From: Candidatus Leptofilum proximum
GTDB lineage: Bacteria; Chloroflexota; Anaerolineae; Promineifilales; Promineifilaceae
DNA length: 64,000 bases
Assembly: GCA_016710325.1 (NCBI GenBank)
Contig: JADJXK010000002.1
Coordinates: forward strand, 2,976,001-3,040,000
Reading direction: 5' to 3'
Shown one piece after another: positions 1 through 7,420 of this stretch. The stretch's first letter is position 1, and each line of letters starts with the position of its first letter. Under the pieces are notes generated by a model. That model did no database searches. It had not been told where the DNA came from and worked only from the letters and a program-made list of their open reading frames with translations. Made by a program: the position numbers and the translations under genes.

Positions 1-1
1 T

Positions 2-1315
2 TCCGAGGAGGATGGCATTCTGGCCGCCGATTTGGAAGCGACCTTTGCCGAGCTGAACGGCTACGAAGCGGAGTCCGAAGCGGCCACGCTGCTCAAGGGG
101 CTGGGCATCGAAGAAGAACTGCTCGACCGCACCATGCGCGATTTGGAAGGCACACAAAAGGTGCGCGTGCTTTTGGCCCAGGCGATGTTTGGCAACCCAG
201 ACATCCTGCTGCTGGATGAACCAACCAACCAGCTGGACCTGGACACCATCCGCTGGCTGGAAGATTTCCTGTTCCGCTTCAACAACACCGTCATCGTCGT
301 CTCGCATGATCGGCACTTTCTCAACAACGTCTGCACCCACATCGCCGACATTGACTTTGGCAAGATTCAGCTGTACGTGGGCAACTACGAATTCTGGTAC
401 GAATCCAGCCAGCTGGCTATGGAACAGCGCAAAAACGAGAAGAAGAAGCGCGAAGACAAAATCAAGGAGCTGGAGGAGTTTGTGCGCCGCTTTAGCGCCA
501 ACGTGGCCAAGGCGCGCCAGGCCACCTCGCGCAAAAAGCTCATCGAAAAGCTGACGATGGACGAGCTGCCCGCCAGCACGCGTCGTTTTCCCTTTGTGGG
601 GTTCGACCCGGAACGGCCGTGTGGCAAGGTCGTCCTGCGCGTGCAAAATCTCAGCAAGTGGGTCGATGGCCAGCCTGCCCTCAGCAGCTTCAACCTGGAA
701 GTAAACCAGGGCGACAAAATCGCCTTCATCGGCGACAACGACCTGGTGAAAACCACTCTGTTTGACATTTTGGCGGGCGAACTGGAGCCAGACAGCGGCA
801 GCTACGAATGGGGCACCACCATCACCATGTCCTACTTCCCCAAAGAAAACAGCGCCTACTTCGACACCGACCTGAACCTGGTGGAGTGGCTGCGCCAGTA
901 CGCCACTGTAGACGACAGTGAGACATTCCTGCGCGGCTTTTTGGGACGCATGCTCTTCTCCGGCGAGGAGGCGCTGAAAAACACGCGGGTCCTCTCCGGC
1001 GGTGAAAAAGTGCGCTGCATGTTGTCGCGCATGATGCTCAGCGGGGCCAATGTGCTGATGCTGGACGAACCGACCAACCATCTGGACCTGGAAGCCATCA
1101 CCGCGCTCAACAAGGGACTGATCAAGTTCCCCGAAGTGGTGCTGTTTGCCTCGCACGACTACGAATTTGTCAACACCATCGCCAACCGCATCGTGGAGAT
1201 CACCCCTGGCGGTGCGATTGACCGGATGATGAACCTGGAGGCGTACCTGGCCGATCCCACCATCACCGCCCTGCGCCGCGAACTGTACCACGGCGAACAC
1301 GCCCTGACGTTGTAG
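2..1315 (+). CDS. ABC-F family ATPase (5' end cut by window)
   Basis: The frame is open to the left edge, so the start and first Walker A lie outside; 437 residues remain. The first ATPase half shows a non-standard signature (LEGTQKVRVLLAQ, from about nt 143) and Walker B with DEPTNQLDLD. A charged linker rich in Lys/Glu follows (about nt 419-500), as in ABC-F proteins. The second half has LSGGEKVRCMLSRMML (about nt 989) and DEPTNHLDLE. There are no membrane segments, so this is a soluble ABC-F protein of the YkpA/YbiT type. Members of this family act at the ribosome as translation factors or antibiotic-protection proteins. Oddity: the second P-loop (nt 731-754) reads GDNDLVKT, with both usual glycines before the Lys replaced, which should weaken ATP binding at that site. 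It stands alone; the next gene has its own ribosome binding site. Confidence 0.9.
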   Translation, partial: SEEDGILAADLEATFAELNGYEAESEAATLLKGLGIEEELLDRTMRDLEGTQKVRVLLAQAMFGNPDILLLDEPTNQLDLDTIRWLEDFLFRFNNTVIVVSHDRHFLNNVCTHIADIDFGKIQLYVGNYEFWYESSQLAMEQRKNEKKKREDKIKELEEFVRRFSANVAKARQATSRKKLIEKLTMDELPASTRRFPFVGFDPERPCGKVVLRVQNLSKWVDGQPALSSFNLEVNQGDKIAFIGDNDLVKTTLFDILAGELEPDSGSYEWGTTITMSYFPKENSAYFDTDLNLVEWLRQYATVDDSETFLRGFLGRMLFSGEEALKNTRVLSGGEKVRCMLSRMMLSGANVLMLDEPTNHLDLEAITALNKGLIKFPEVVLFASHDYEFVNTIANRIVEITPGGAIDRMMNLEAYLADPTITALRRELYHGEHALTL

Positions 1316-1317
1316 AA

Positions 1318-1391
1318 TTTATCCACAGATTGCACAGATTACGCAGATTTTCTTTATTCTCTGTGTAATCTTCGTGCAACTCTGTGTTCCG
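1318..1391. repeat. Tandem-inverted 'CACAGATT' intergenic repeat
   Basis: Short units related to cacagatt are repeated on one side, then an AT-rich loop, then inverted units (ctctgtg, caactctgtg). The same architecture and near-identical units recur at 24359-24458 and 59245-59323, and inside a coding frame at 38448-38512. A transcript could fold into a long hairpin. It sits directly after the ABC-F stop codon. Confidence 0.75.
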
Positions 1392-1412
1392 CTTTTTAAA
1401 AGGAGTTTTCAT

Positions 1413-2042
1413 ATGAAAATTGGCATAATCGGTACCGGCAATGTGGGGAGTGCGTTGGGCAAGGGCTGGGCCAGCCAGGGGCACAAGGTTGTCTTTGGCA
1501 CGCGGCAGCCGGAAGGTGAGAAGGTACAGAAGCTGCTGGCGGAAGTGGGTGAGGGGGTAACGGCCGTTCCCATCCCCGACGCCATTCAACAATCCGACAT
1601 CATCGTGCTGGCCACGCCCTGGAACGCCGCTTCAGACGTCGCCCACGCCGTCACCAACTGGCGAGGCAAAATTGTGATCGACGCCACCAACCCGATTGCG
1701 CCGGGTTTGCAGCTGGCTGTGGGGCATACCACCTCCGCCGCCGAGCAGCTGGCCACCTTTTTGCCGGGGGCCAGCGTGGTGAAAGCCTTCAACACCACCG
1801 GCGCGGAAAACATGCTCGACCCCCTCTACGATGGTGATCCGATCACCATGTTCATCTGCGGCGATGATGCTGACGCCAAAAACACCGTCACCGAACTGGC
1901 CGAAACGCTCGGCTTTGACGTGGCCGACGTGGGCGGGCTGGAAGCCGCCCGGCTTATCGAGCCAATGGCCATGGTCTGGATCACCCTGGCGATGAAGCAA
2001 GGACTTGGCCGCAACATCGCCTTCAAGCTCGTCCGCCGCTGA
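1413..2042 (+). CDS. NADPH-dependent F420 reductase-like oxidoreductase
   Basis: A 209-residue Rossmann protein starting MKIGIIGTGNVGSALGKGW, the classic dinucleotide fold with GTGNVG at residues 7-12. FGTRQP follows beta2, typical for NADP-preferring F420-dependent oxidoreductases. Later motifs are VLATPWNA, DATNPIAPG and VVKAFNTTGAENM, all characteristic of the family that transfers hydride between NADPH and F420 or a related substrate. The length matches the family norm. The ATG at 1413 is chosen because aggag stands 8 bases upstream; an in-frame extension to 1374 would lie in repeat sequence. True F420 use cannot be decided from sequence; many homologues in organisms without F420 carry other reductase roles. 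Confidence 0.85.
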   Translation: MKIGIIGTGNVGSALGKGWASQGHKVVFGTRQPEGEKVQKLLAEVGEGVTAVPIPDAIQQSDIIVLATPWNAASDVAHAVTNWRGKIVIDATNPIAPGLQLAVGHTTSAAEQLATFLPGASVVKAFNTTGAENMLDPLYDGDPITMFICGDDADAKNTVTELAETLGFDVADVGGLEAARLIEPMAMVWITLAMKQGLGRNIAFKLVRR

Positions 2043-2055
2043 TGCCCTGAAATTG

Positions 2056-2122
2056 TCATACCCGCGTAGGCGGGTATCCATTCTGTTCGCAAAAGTGGGT
2101 TCCCGCCTTCGCGGGAATGACA
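2056..2122. repeat. Palindromic 'GTCATxCCCGCgnaGGCGGG' dispersed repeat
   Basis: Two inverted modules lie back to back: cccgcgtaggcggg near the left end and cccgccttcgcggg near the right, flanked by gtcat and atgac as terminal inverted repeats. Elements with this core occur as dispersed palindromes in many bacterial genomes. It lies between two convergent genes and could act as a bidirectional terminator. Confidence 0.7.
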
Positions 2123-2139
2123 CCCAGAACTCAATTTTT

Positions 2140-3837
2140 TTACAGCAGTTTTATCGCTTCCGGCAGCCAATCGGCGATTTCGCTGGCGAGCAGGCCGGAC
2201 TTTCGCCCGCTGCGTGCGGCAGCCAGGCCGTGCAGCGTGCCGCCCAGGCGCGCCGCGTCGTAGGGGGCCAGCCCCTGCCCCAGCAGCGTTGCAATGACCC
2301 CACTGAGCACATCGCCGCTGCCGCCAACGGACAGCACCGGATTGGCAAAGGGCAGCAGCGTGGCCCGGCGGTCCGGCGCCGCTACCACCGTGTACGCCCC
2401 CTTCAAAAGCACAACTTGATTCCATTTTACTGCCTGAGCCAGGGCGGTTTCGATACGATCCCTCTCCAGCAGTTCAGCCAGAGAAATACCCATCAACCGC
2501 GCCATCTCCGCCGGGTGCGGCGTGAGGACGCAGCGGGCGGGCAGCCGCTGCCACCAGTTGTCCAGCCGTGACAGGGCGTTCAGCCCATCGGCGTCGATCA
2601 GCGTGGGCAGGTCTGGCGCGGGGTCGTCGGCGGGGAAGAGGGTGGAGATGAAGTCGTCGGCGTCGCCCAGGCCAGGGCCGACGAGCAGGGCATCGTACTG
2701 GCTGGCGGTTTGGTGGATGTGGCGGGCGGCTACGGCCGTTAACCACCCCTCCTCCTCAATTGCCGTGTAAGTTGCCTCCGGCAGGGCAATGGAGATGCCC
2801 AACCGCAGCGCCGTTGGCACGGCCAAAGTCACCAGTCCCGCCCCGGCACGGAACGCGCCTCGCGCTGCCAGCAGCGGCGCACCGCGATACTGTTCGCAGC
2901 CCGCGGCGATAAGCAGCTTGCCAAAGGTGCCCTTGTGGCCATCTTTGGGCCGCGCGGGCAGCAGCTCCCGCGCCATTTCCAGCGTCGCCACCTCCACCGG
3001 CACATCGGCCACCATTTCCTCCGTGATGCCGATATCCGCCACGACCAGTTCGCCAACGGCCGTTGCCCCCGGAAAGATAAAATGTCCTCGCTTTGGCCCG
3101 GCAAAGGTCACGATGAGATCAGCGGGCAGGGCGACGGGATCCAGTTCGCCGGTGTCGCAGTTGAGGCCGGAGGGGCAGTCGACGGCGACGGTGAAGGGAT
3201 GAAGGGGTGAAGGGGTGAAGGGGTGAAGGGGTGAGGGGGTGACAAGGTGACCGGGTGACAAGGTGACCGGGTCGGCTGATGTCACCTTGTCACCTTGTCT
3301 CCTTGTCACCTTGTCACTGAAGTTCGTGAGATTGGTTAGCATAGGGCGTACTGCAGCAGCCAGCTCCGCGCGGCGCTCGGCCAGGCCGGTGGTGGCTTGC
3401 TGCATGAGTTTGGCCAGGTCGCCGGTGATGGGGCGGGTGACGCCGGTGCCCAGCAAGGCGTCGATGAGGATGTCGGTCACGCGCAGGCGGGTGCGCAAGA
3501 CGCGGAAGCGTTGGTCAAAGCTGGCGTTGACGGCGAAGAGTCCCATCTGCTGGATTTTGGCGTAGTTTTCATCTTTGGCGGGGTCGCGCGGCTTGAAGAG
3601 GTAAAAGGCGACATCGGCCCCGGCTTCGGCCAGGATGCGCCCGGCAACGAGGCCATCGCCGCCGTTATTGCCGGGGCCAACCAGCACCAGCACGCTGGCG
3701 CCTGCCATCGGCCAGCGCGCCATGACGGCTTCGGCCACACCGCGCCCGGCGGTTTCCATCATGTGGGCGTAGGAGTTGCCGAGGGAATCGGCCGTTTTTT
3801 CCGCGGCCACCATTTGGGAGACGGTAAAGAGTTTCAT
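2140..3837 (-). CDS. nnrD: Bifunctional NAD(P)H-hydrate repair enzyme (epimerase + ADP-dependent dehydratase)
   Basis: 565 residues. The N-terminal YjeF/NnrE epimerase domain (about 1-235) has VLVGPGNNGGDGLVAGR (51-67) and the VDCPSGLNCDTG substrate loop. The C-terminal NnrD dehydratase (about 275-565) is a ribokinase-like fold with LTPHPAEMARLMG, LLKGAYTVV and GGSGDVLSGVIATLLGQG, including the catalytic Asp of the GSGD motif. Together they repair damaged NADHX and NADPHX in the cytosol. Oddity: within the epimerase domain, just before VAVDCPSG, a low-complexity stretch of about 40 residues rich in VTLSP and LHPFTPSP is encoded by the 8-bp repeat array at 3196-3318. That array otherwise occurs between genes, so it looks like an in-frame insertion. 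Start ATG at 3837 agrees with the family N-terminus (MKLFTVSQM). Confidence 0.95.
   Translation of the reverse strand: MKLFTVSQMVAAEKTADSLGNSYAHMMETAGRGVAEAVMARWPMAGASVLVLVGPGNNGGDGLVAGRILAEAGADVAFYLFKPRDPAKDENYAKIQQMGLFAVNASFDQRFRVLRTRLRVTDILIDALLGTGVTRPITGDLAKLMQQATTGLAERRAELAAAVRPMLTNLTNFSDKVTRRQGDKVTSADPVTLSPGHLVTPSPLHPFTPSPLHPFTVAVDCPSGLNCDTGELDPVALPADLIVTFAGPKRGHFIFPGATAVGELVVADIGITEEMVADVPVEVATLEMARELLPARPKDGHKGTFGKLLIAAGCEQYRGAPLLAARGAFRAGAGLVTLAVPTALRLGISIALPEATYTAIEEEGWLTAVAARHIHQTASQYDALLVGPGLGDADDFISTLFPADDPAPDLPTLIDADGLNALSRLDNWWQRLPARCVLTPHPAEMARLMGISLAELLERDRIETALAQAVKWNQVVLLKGAYTVVAAPDRRATLLPFANPVLSVGGSGDVLSGVIATLLGQGLAPYDAARLGGTLHGLAAARSGRKSGLLASEIADWLPEAIKLL
3196..3318. repeat. 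8-bp tandem-inverted repeat inside nnrD
   Basis: Units gaaggggt (x4 or more), then gacaaggt and gaccgggt, then after a short spacer inverted units (gtcacctt, gtcacctt). The same units occur between genes at 10971-11009 and 51730-51798. Here the array lies in frame within the epimerase domain and is translated. Confidence 0.9.
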
Positions 3838-3867
3838 AACGATATTTTGCTTTTTCTAGCGATATTT

Positions 3868-4734
3868 TTAACGGCCGTCTGGGGCGTTGGTCTTCAAAAA
3901 TTGTTCAATTTGCGGGATGAGTTTTTGGCTGTGAACGACAAAAAAGATGTGACCACCATCTGGCAGCTCCACAAAATTTGCGTGGAGCAGCGCATCTGCC
4001 AATTCTTGGGCATGAGCCACGGGTGCCAACGGATCGTTGGCCGCGTGTCCGATAAAAACCGGACCATTGAGTTCGTAATTGGGTGAATCTGGCAGCGCGT
4101 TTATCTGCTCGTGATCCAGGCGCATCCCCCTACGGCGGCGGCTGGCATTGGTAATGGGCTGGTAGATACCCCGCACCACCCGGCGTAAGTGGGGATCTTG
4201 CAAAACCTGGTCTGTCTGATCTGGTGTGAGCCCATTTGAACTTACCAGCTGCTTCAAGCCAAATCTGTACGCCAGGCGCCACAGCGGGTCGACACGCATC
4301 ATGACATCCTGGAAACGTATCATGGTGCGGAAAAAGGCAGGCATGGGTGGAGGTTTGGCAACAATGGCAGAGAGCAGCACCAGGCAGCAGCAGCGATCGG
4401 GATAGTTTTGGGCAAAACGGATGGCCGAAGGCGCACCGCCAGAAACACCCAAAAGTGCGACCTTATCAATGCCTTCGTGATCAAGCAGCTCGGCATAGGT
4501 ATGTGCCTGTTCGTCTGGTGTGCGGCCGGTTTGTGGTGTGGAGCGAAGATAGCCTGCGCGGGATACGCACAGAAAGCGGAACCTGTCCTGTTTAAAAAGG
4601 GCGGCGATGGCCAGCCCCTGATCGAACCCACCCAGGGTGCCGTGTGACACCAGAACGGTGTGTCCTTTTCCAGCCAGCGTATACTCGACTTGCCCACTGG
4701 AAACGTTTGCGATTTGGCCAGTGTGGCTTTCCAT
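3868..4734 (-). CDS. Alpha/beta hydrolase
   Basis: 288 residues, an alpha/beta hydrolase fold. The nucleophile elbow is GVSGG with Ser98; the oxyanion region is SHGTLGGFDQG (30-40); the acid is probably Asp in HAANDPLAPV (about 237); the catalytic His is in DGGHIFFV near residue 262. There is no signal peptide, so it is cytosolic. Substrate is unknown; relatives include esterases and lactonases. It ends only 30 bases from the nnrD start on the same strand and begins 13 bases after the epimerase gene ends, so the three genes on this strand probably share a transcript. Confidence 0.85.
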   Translation of the reverse strand: MESHTGQIANVSSGQVEYTLAGKGHTVLVSHGTLGGFDQGLAIAALFKQDRFRFLCVSRAGYLRSTPQTGRTPDEQAHTYAELLDHEGIDKVALLGVSGGAPSAIRFAQNYPDRCCCLVLLSAIVAKPPPMPAFFRTMIRFQDVMMRVDPLWRLAYRFGLKQLVSSNGLTPDQTDQVLQDPHLRRVVRGIYQPITNASRRRRGMRLDHEQINALPDSPNYELNGPVFIGHAANDPLAPVAHAQELADALLHANFVELPDGGHIFFVVHSQKLIPQIEQFLKTNAPDGR

Positions 4735-4747
4735 GTCTGTGGTTCTC

Positions 4748-5746
4748 CTATCGCTTCTTGAGTAATCCTTGCTGCCAGTACCATTCTAACGTTTGTCGTG
4801 CGCCTTCCGCAAATGGGGTGGGCTGGAAACCCAGCTCTTCGGCGGCTTTTTGGTAGGAGACGTGCCAATCCTGGAAGACGTAGGGGGCCAGGTTGATGGG
4901 GTAAAACGGCTCGCGGCCGGTGAATTTGGAGAGGGCAGTCCAGGTGCGGGCCAACAGCAGCACCATCCAGGTGGGGAAGTTGAGCCGCCAGTGGCCAATC
5001 CCGGCCAGATCGTTGACGATGGCGTTCACCCGGTTGTGCTCCAGCGATTCGCCGCAAATGTTGTAGATTTCGCCAAAACGGCCGTTCCTTAACGCCAGCT
5101 CCACCCCCTGCACCACGTCGGGCACAAAAGCGGGGAAGGTGATGTGACGGCCGTTGTCTACCTTGATACGCCACCCTTTGAGCGGTTCTTCAAAAAAGAG
5201 GCGGTTGAAGGCGTAGTGCCCCCACGGGCCGTAAAAGGCACCGGGCCGCAGCACGATGGCGGGCAGGCCATTGTTGGCATGGGCGGCCAAAACACGCCTT
5301 TCGGCTTCCAGCTTGCTTTTTTGGTACGGTTCCAGCGGATTGCAGCGCGTGGTTTCGTCGATGGGGCGGTTGGTGGGCGGTTTGCCGACGACGGCGATGG
5401 TGGAGATGTAGATGAAGCGCTGGATTGGCTGATGACACATTGTTGCCTGGCAGGCTTGAAGAACGGCCGTTGTTCCCTCAACATTCGTCTGCCAAAACTC
5501 TTCCGGCTCACCCCAAAAACGGAACAGCCCGGCGGCATGGATAACCTGGTCGCAGCCTGCACAGGCCTGGGTGATGGCCGCCACATCGGTGATGTCTTCG
5601 GCATAGGCCAGCTCAACGCCGTGTTTTTGCAGGAACTGCGTATCGCTGCTGGGGCGCACCACGGCGCGCAGGGCATATCCGGCGCGAGCCAGGTGCGGAA
5701 CAAGATGGTGGCCTAAAAAGCCAGTGGCGCCGGTGATTAAAATCAT
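4748..5746 (-). CDS. NAD-dependent epimerase/dehydratase (extended SDR)
   Basis: 332 residues. Starts MILITGATGFLGHHL with the TGATGFLG NAD-binding loop; the catalytic pair Tyr-X3-Lys is visible as EPYQKSKLEAER; VIHAAGLF and FIYISTIAVVG match the extended short-chain dehydrogenase family. Closest in style to dihydroflavonol-reductase or hopanoid-associated sugar epimerases; the substrate is not determined. The ATG at 5746 is preferred over a TTG at 5773, because the extra nine residues come from repeat DNA and the family begins right at MILITG. No strong Shine-Dalgarno is seen. Confidence 0.88.
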   Translation of the reverse strand: MILITGATGFLGHHLVPHLARAGYALRAVVRPSSDTQFLQKHGVELAYAEDITDVAAITQACAGCDQVIHAAGLFRFWGEPEEFWQTNVEGTTAVLQACQATMCHQPIQRFIYISTIAVVGKPPTNRPIDETTRCNPLEPYQKSKLEAERRVLAAHANNGLPAIVLRPGAFYGPWGHYAFNRLFFEEPLKGWRIKVDNGRHITFPAFVPDVVQGVELALRNGRFGEIYNICGESLEHNRVNAIVNDLAGIGHWRLNFPTWMVLLLARTWTALSKFTGREPFYPINLAPYVFQDWHVSYQKAAEELGFQPTPFAEGARQTLEWYWQQGLLKKR

Positions 5747-5753
5747 AAGGAGT

Positions 5754-5838
5754 TTGTAGGTTGCAAGTTGCAAGTTGCAGGTGTGTCACTGTTCTAACAC
5801 CACTTGCTTACTTGTCTACTTATTTGCCTACTTTTTTG
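5754..5838. repeat. Tandem 'GCAAGTT' / 'CTTACTT' heptamer repeats
   Basis: ttgcaagttgcaagttgcag is followed by a second tract of acttg/cttact/tctactt units. The gcaagtt unit recurs at 25239-25308. The array lies between tRNA-Arg and the epimerase gene and touches the latter's 5' end. Confidence 0.65.
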
Positions 5839-5844
5839 GAGAGG

Positions 5845-5917
5845 TACCCCAGGAGGGAATCGAACCCCCAACCTACAGATTAGAAGTCTGGTGCTCTATC
5901 CGTTGAGCTACTGGGGC
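5845..5917 (-). tRNA. tRNA-Arg (anticodon TCT)
   Basis: 73 nt cloverleaf on the minus strand. The acceptor GCCCCAG pairs with CTGGGGT (one G-U at the first pair) and the discriminator is A. The D arm holds GCTC...GAGC, the anticodon loop CTTCTAA carries TCT, and the T arm GGGGG-TTCGATT-CCCTC has one G-U pair. The 3' CCA is not encoded. It reads AGA codons. Confidence 0.96.
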
Positions 5918-6001
5918 AGGTACTGAGCGCAATTCTAAACGGCAACGCAGGGGGCGTCAACTTTGTCGGTGGGCTAAGTCTAAGAACAGGTTGTCACTGA
6001 A

Positions 6002-6055
6002 TTTCACGCCAGGGCACAAAGGAAAAATTTAATTACTATGCGTCTTGGCGTGAAA
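6002..6055. repeat. Hairpin with 10-bp perfect arms
   Basis: tttcacgcca at 6002-6011 pairs with tggcgtgaaa near 6045-6054 around an A/T-rich loop. It lies downstream of the MoaD-fusion gene and upstream of the tRNA gene on the minus strand, so it may terminate the former. No clear T-run follows. Confidence 0.5.
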
Positions 6056-6079
6056 TAATATACTGGTCTGCCAAATTGT

Positions 6080-6796
6080 TCATACACTCCGGCGGGCCAG
6101 GACGGCGGGGATGATTTCCTGTTGGAAACGGCCGTTTTCCAACAGGGCAATCAGGCTGTCTAAATCCGGCAAAATTTCATGGGCCGTAAAACGAATGGCC
6201 CAGTGGTTGACATAAGGAGTTACTGCAATGATGTACGTATTGCCCTGGTACGCCTGCCACATTTCCATGGCCGTGCCCATGCTGGGCAGCGGCAGATAGG
6301 CAATGAGTAAATCCGCCTCGCTGGCCCTGGCCGTCATGGTGAGGAAAGTGTGGCGCGCCTGCTCTTCGTCGTAGGCCAGGCTGCCGGGATTGTCGGCCCA
6401 GGGGTCGATGAGCTGCACGTCGGGCACGTGGCGGCGCAGCGCCTCAGTGAGCGTCACGCGATAATCCTGGCTTTCGATGGCCACGTCCTGGCGGTTGGCC
6501 TGCATCACCCCAGCCAGGAAAACTCGCAGCGGTTCGCTGCCCCCGGCGGAGGGCGGGAACAAGCTGATCTGATCGCCGTCGTGCAAAACGGTATCCAGTT
6601 CGGCCGTTTCGCCATTGATGGCTACGGCCGTTACCAACCCGTCATCTAATCCCAAGAGAGCAACGGCTTGAACGGCCGTAGCGCCTTCTTGCAATGTTAT
6701 GTCAAACGGATGGTGCGGCATCCCCGGCGCTTCCGCGGGGCGATTGGCTCGCAGCAAGCCGTACAGCTTTACTTCTACGTTCAAGATGTTCTCCAA
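6080..6796 (-). CDS. MoaD/ThiS-like beta-grasp domain fused to a nucleoside deoxyribosyltransferase-like domain
   Basis: 238 residues. Residues 5-86 look like a MoaD/ThiS ubiquitin-fold sulfur carrier: VEVKLYGLLRANRP at the start, VAINGE in the middle, and LHDGDQISLFPPSAGG ending in Gly85-Gly86, which is the usual free C-terminus of MoaD. Here the chain continues directly (SEPLRVFLAGVMQ) into a Rossmann-like domain (90-238) with ASEADLLIAYLPLPSMGTAMEMWQAY. That motif resembles nucleoside 2-deoxyribosyltransferase-type proteins. Whether the fusion is cleaved after Gly-Gly, or the carrier is purely structural, is unknown. Start is uncertain: a TTG at 6796 follows agaagg, but a TTG at 6784 is preceded by ggag at better spacing and would remove four residues. 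Confidence 0.7.
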   Translation of the reverse strand: MENILNVEVKLYGLLRANRPAEAPGMPHHPFDITLQEGATAVQAVALLGLDDGLVTAVAINGETAELDTVLHDGDQISLFPPSAGGSEPLRVFLAGVMQANRQDVAIESQDYRVTLTEALRRHVPDVQLIDPWADNPGSLAYDEEQARHTFLTMTARASEADLLIAYLPLPSMGTAMEMWQAYQGNTYIIAVTPYVNHWAIRFTAHEILPDLDSLIALLENGRFQQEIIPAVLARRSV

Positions 6797-6807
6797 AAGC
6801 CTTCTTT

Positions 6808-6858
6808 GTAGCCGAGGATTCCAATCCTCGTTCTTTCACGCTAAGAAAGCGCGGCTAC
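6808..6858. repeat. Nested hairpin
   Basis: Outer arms gtagccg / cggctac enclose an inner cgaggatt / aatcctcg hairpin and a ctttc/gaaag pair. It lies just upstream of the MoaD-fusion start. Function unknown; the form suggests a small dispersed palindrome. Confidence 0.5.
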
Positions 6859-6891
6859 AATCCATTAACCACTGGCAACCAGCCACTAAAC

Positions 6892-6930
6892 AAAAAACCG
6901 CCGAGCCAGGCACACCGGGCTCGACGGTTC
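6892..6930 (-). terminator. Rho-independent terminator of the 9004-6950 operon
   Basis: On the minus strand AACCGTCGAGCC pairs with GGCTCGGCGGTT and is followed at once by TTTTTTG. It begins 20 bases after the stop codon at 6950. Confidence 0.85.
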
Positions 6931-6949
6931 AATCATCGTCTGCAAACGG

Positions 6950-7396
6950 CTATTCATCCAGAATAGGACGCACGCCCTGGTAAATTTTGGGACCACCCAT
7001 CGTTTTAATGATCGTTTCCGGGGAACGCTTCACCCGTTGGGCAATCTCCCTGGCGGTCATCGGCTTGTTGGCGTTGGCCAGCAGCACGCAGAAAACCGCA
7101 TCCACCAGTGAGGTGCGCGTCACAAAATCATCGGGCAGCTGGCTGAAGTAGGCCTGGATCACGTATTGAAAACCGTCAACGCGGGACACTTCACCCGTTT
7201 CGGCGTCTACCAGGTCCACCTCGTCCGTTTCGGATTCCAGGTTAATGTCTTCCCCAACGTCCAGCCGCGTCAGCAGGTAGGTTTTCAGGTCGAGATCAGA
7301 CTTGTCCCACCAGTCGTAATCAATATAAAAGCGGGTTTCCGGCGTGGCCTTTTTTAGGACCGACGGACTGAGTTTAGGTCGTGGACTATTGGCCAA
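6950..7396 (-). CDS. Uncharacterised protein with C-terminal winged-helix-like segment
   Basis: 148 residues, not recognised. The N-terminal half holds YIDYDWWDKSDLDLKTYLL, the middle is very acidic (DINLESETDEVDLVDAETGE), and the C-terminus (about 95-140) reads like a helix-turn-helix: FCVLLANANKPMTAREIAQRVKRSPETIIKTM. It may read DNA or bind a partner. The TTG start at 7396 follows gggag at 8 bases. It is the second gene of an operon, 24 bases after the 527-residue gene, and a terminator follows it. The acidic middle and HTH-like end could make it a small regulatory partner of the upstream protein; this is inference. Confidence 0.6.
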   Translation of the reverse strand: MANSPRPKLSPSVLKKATPETRFYIDYDWWDKSDLDLKTYLLTRLDVGEDINLESETDEVDLVDAETGEVSRVDGFQYVIQAYFSQLPDDFVTRTSLVDAVFCVLLANANKPMTAREIAQRVKRSPETIIKTMGGPKIYQGVRPILDE

Positions 7397-7420
7397 GGTA
7401 TATCTCCCTTACGTTTCTCG

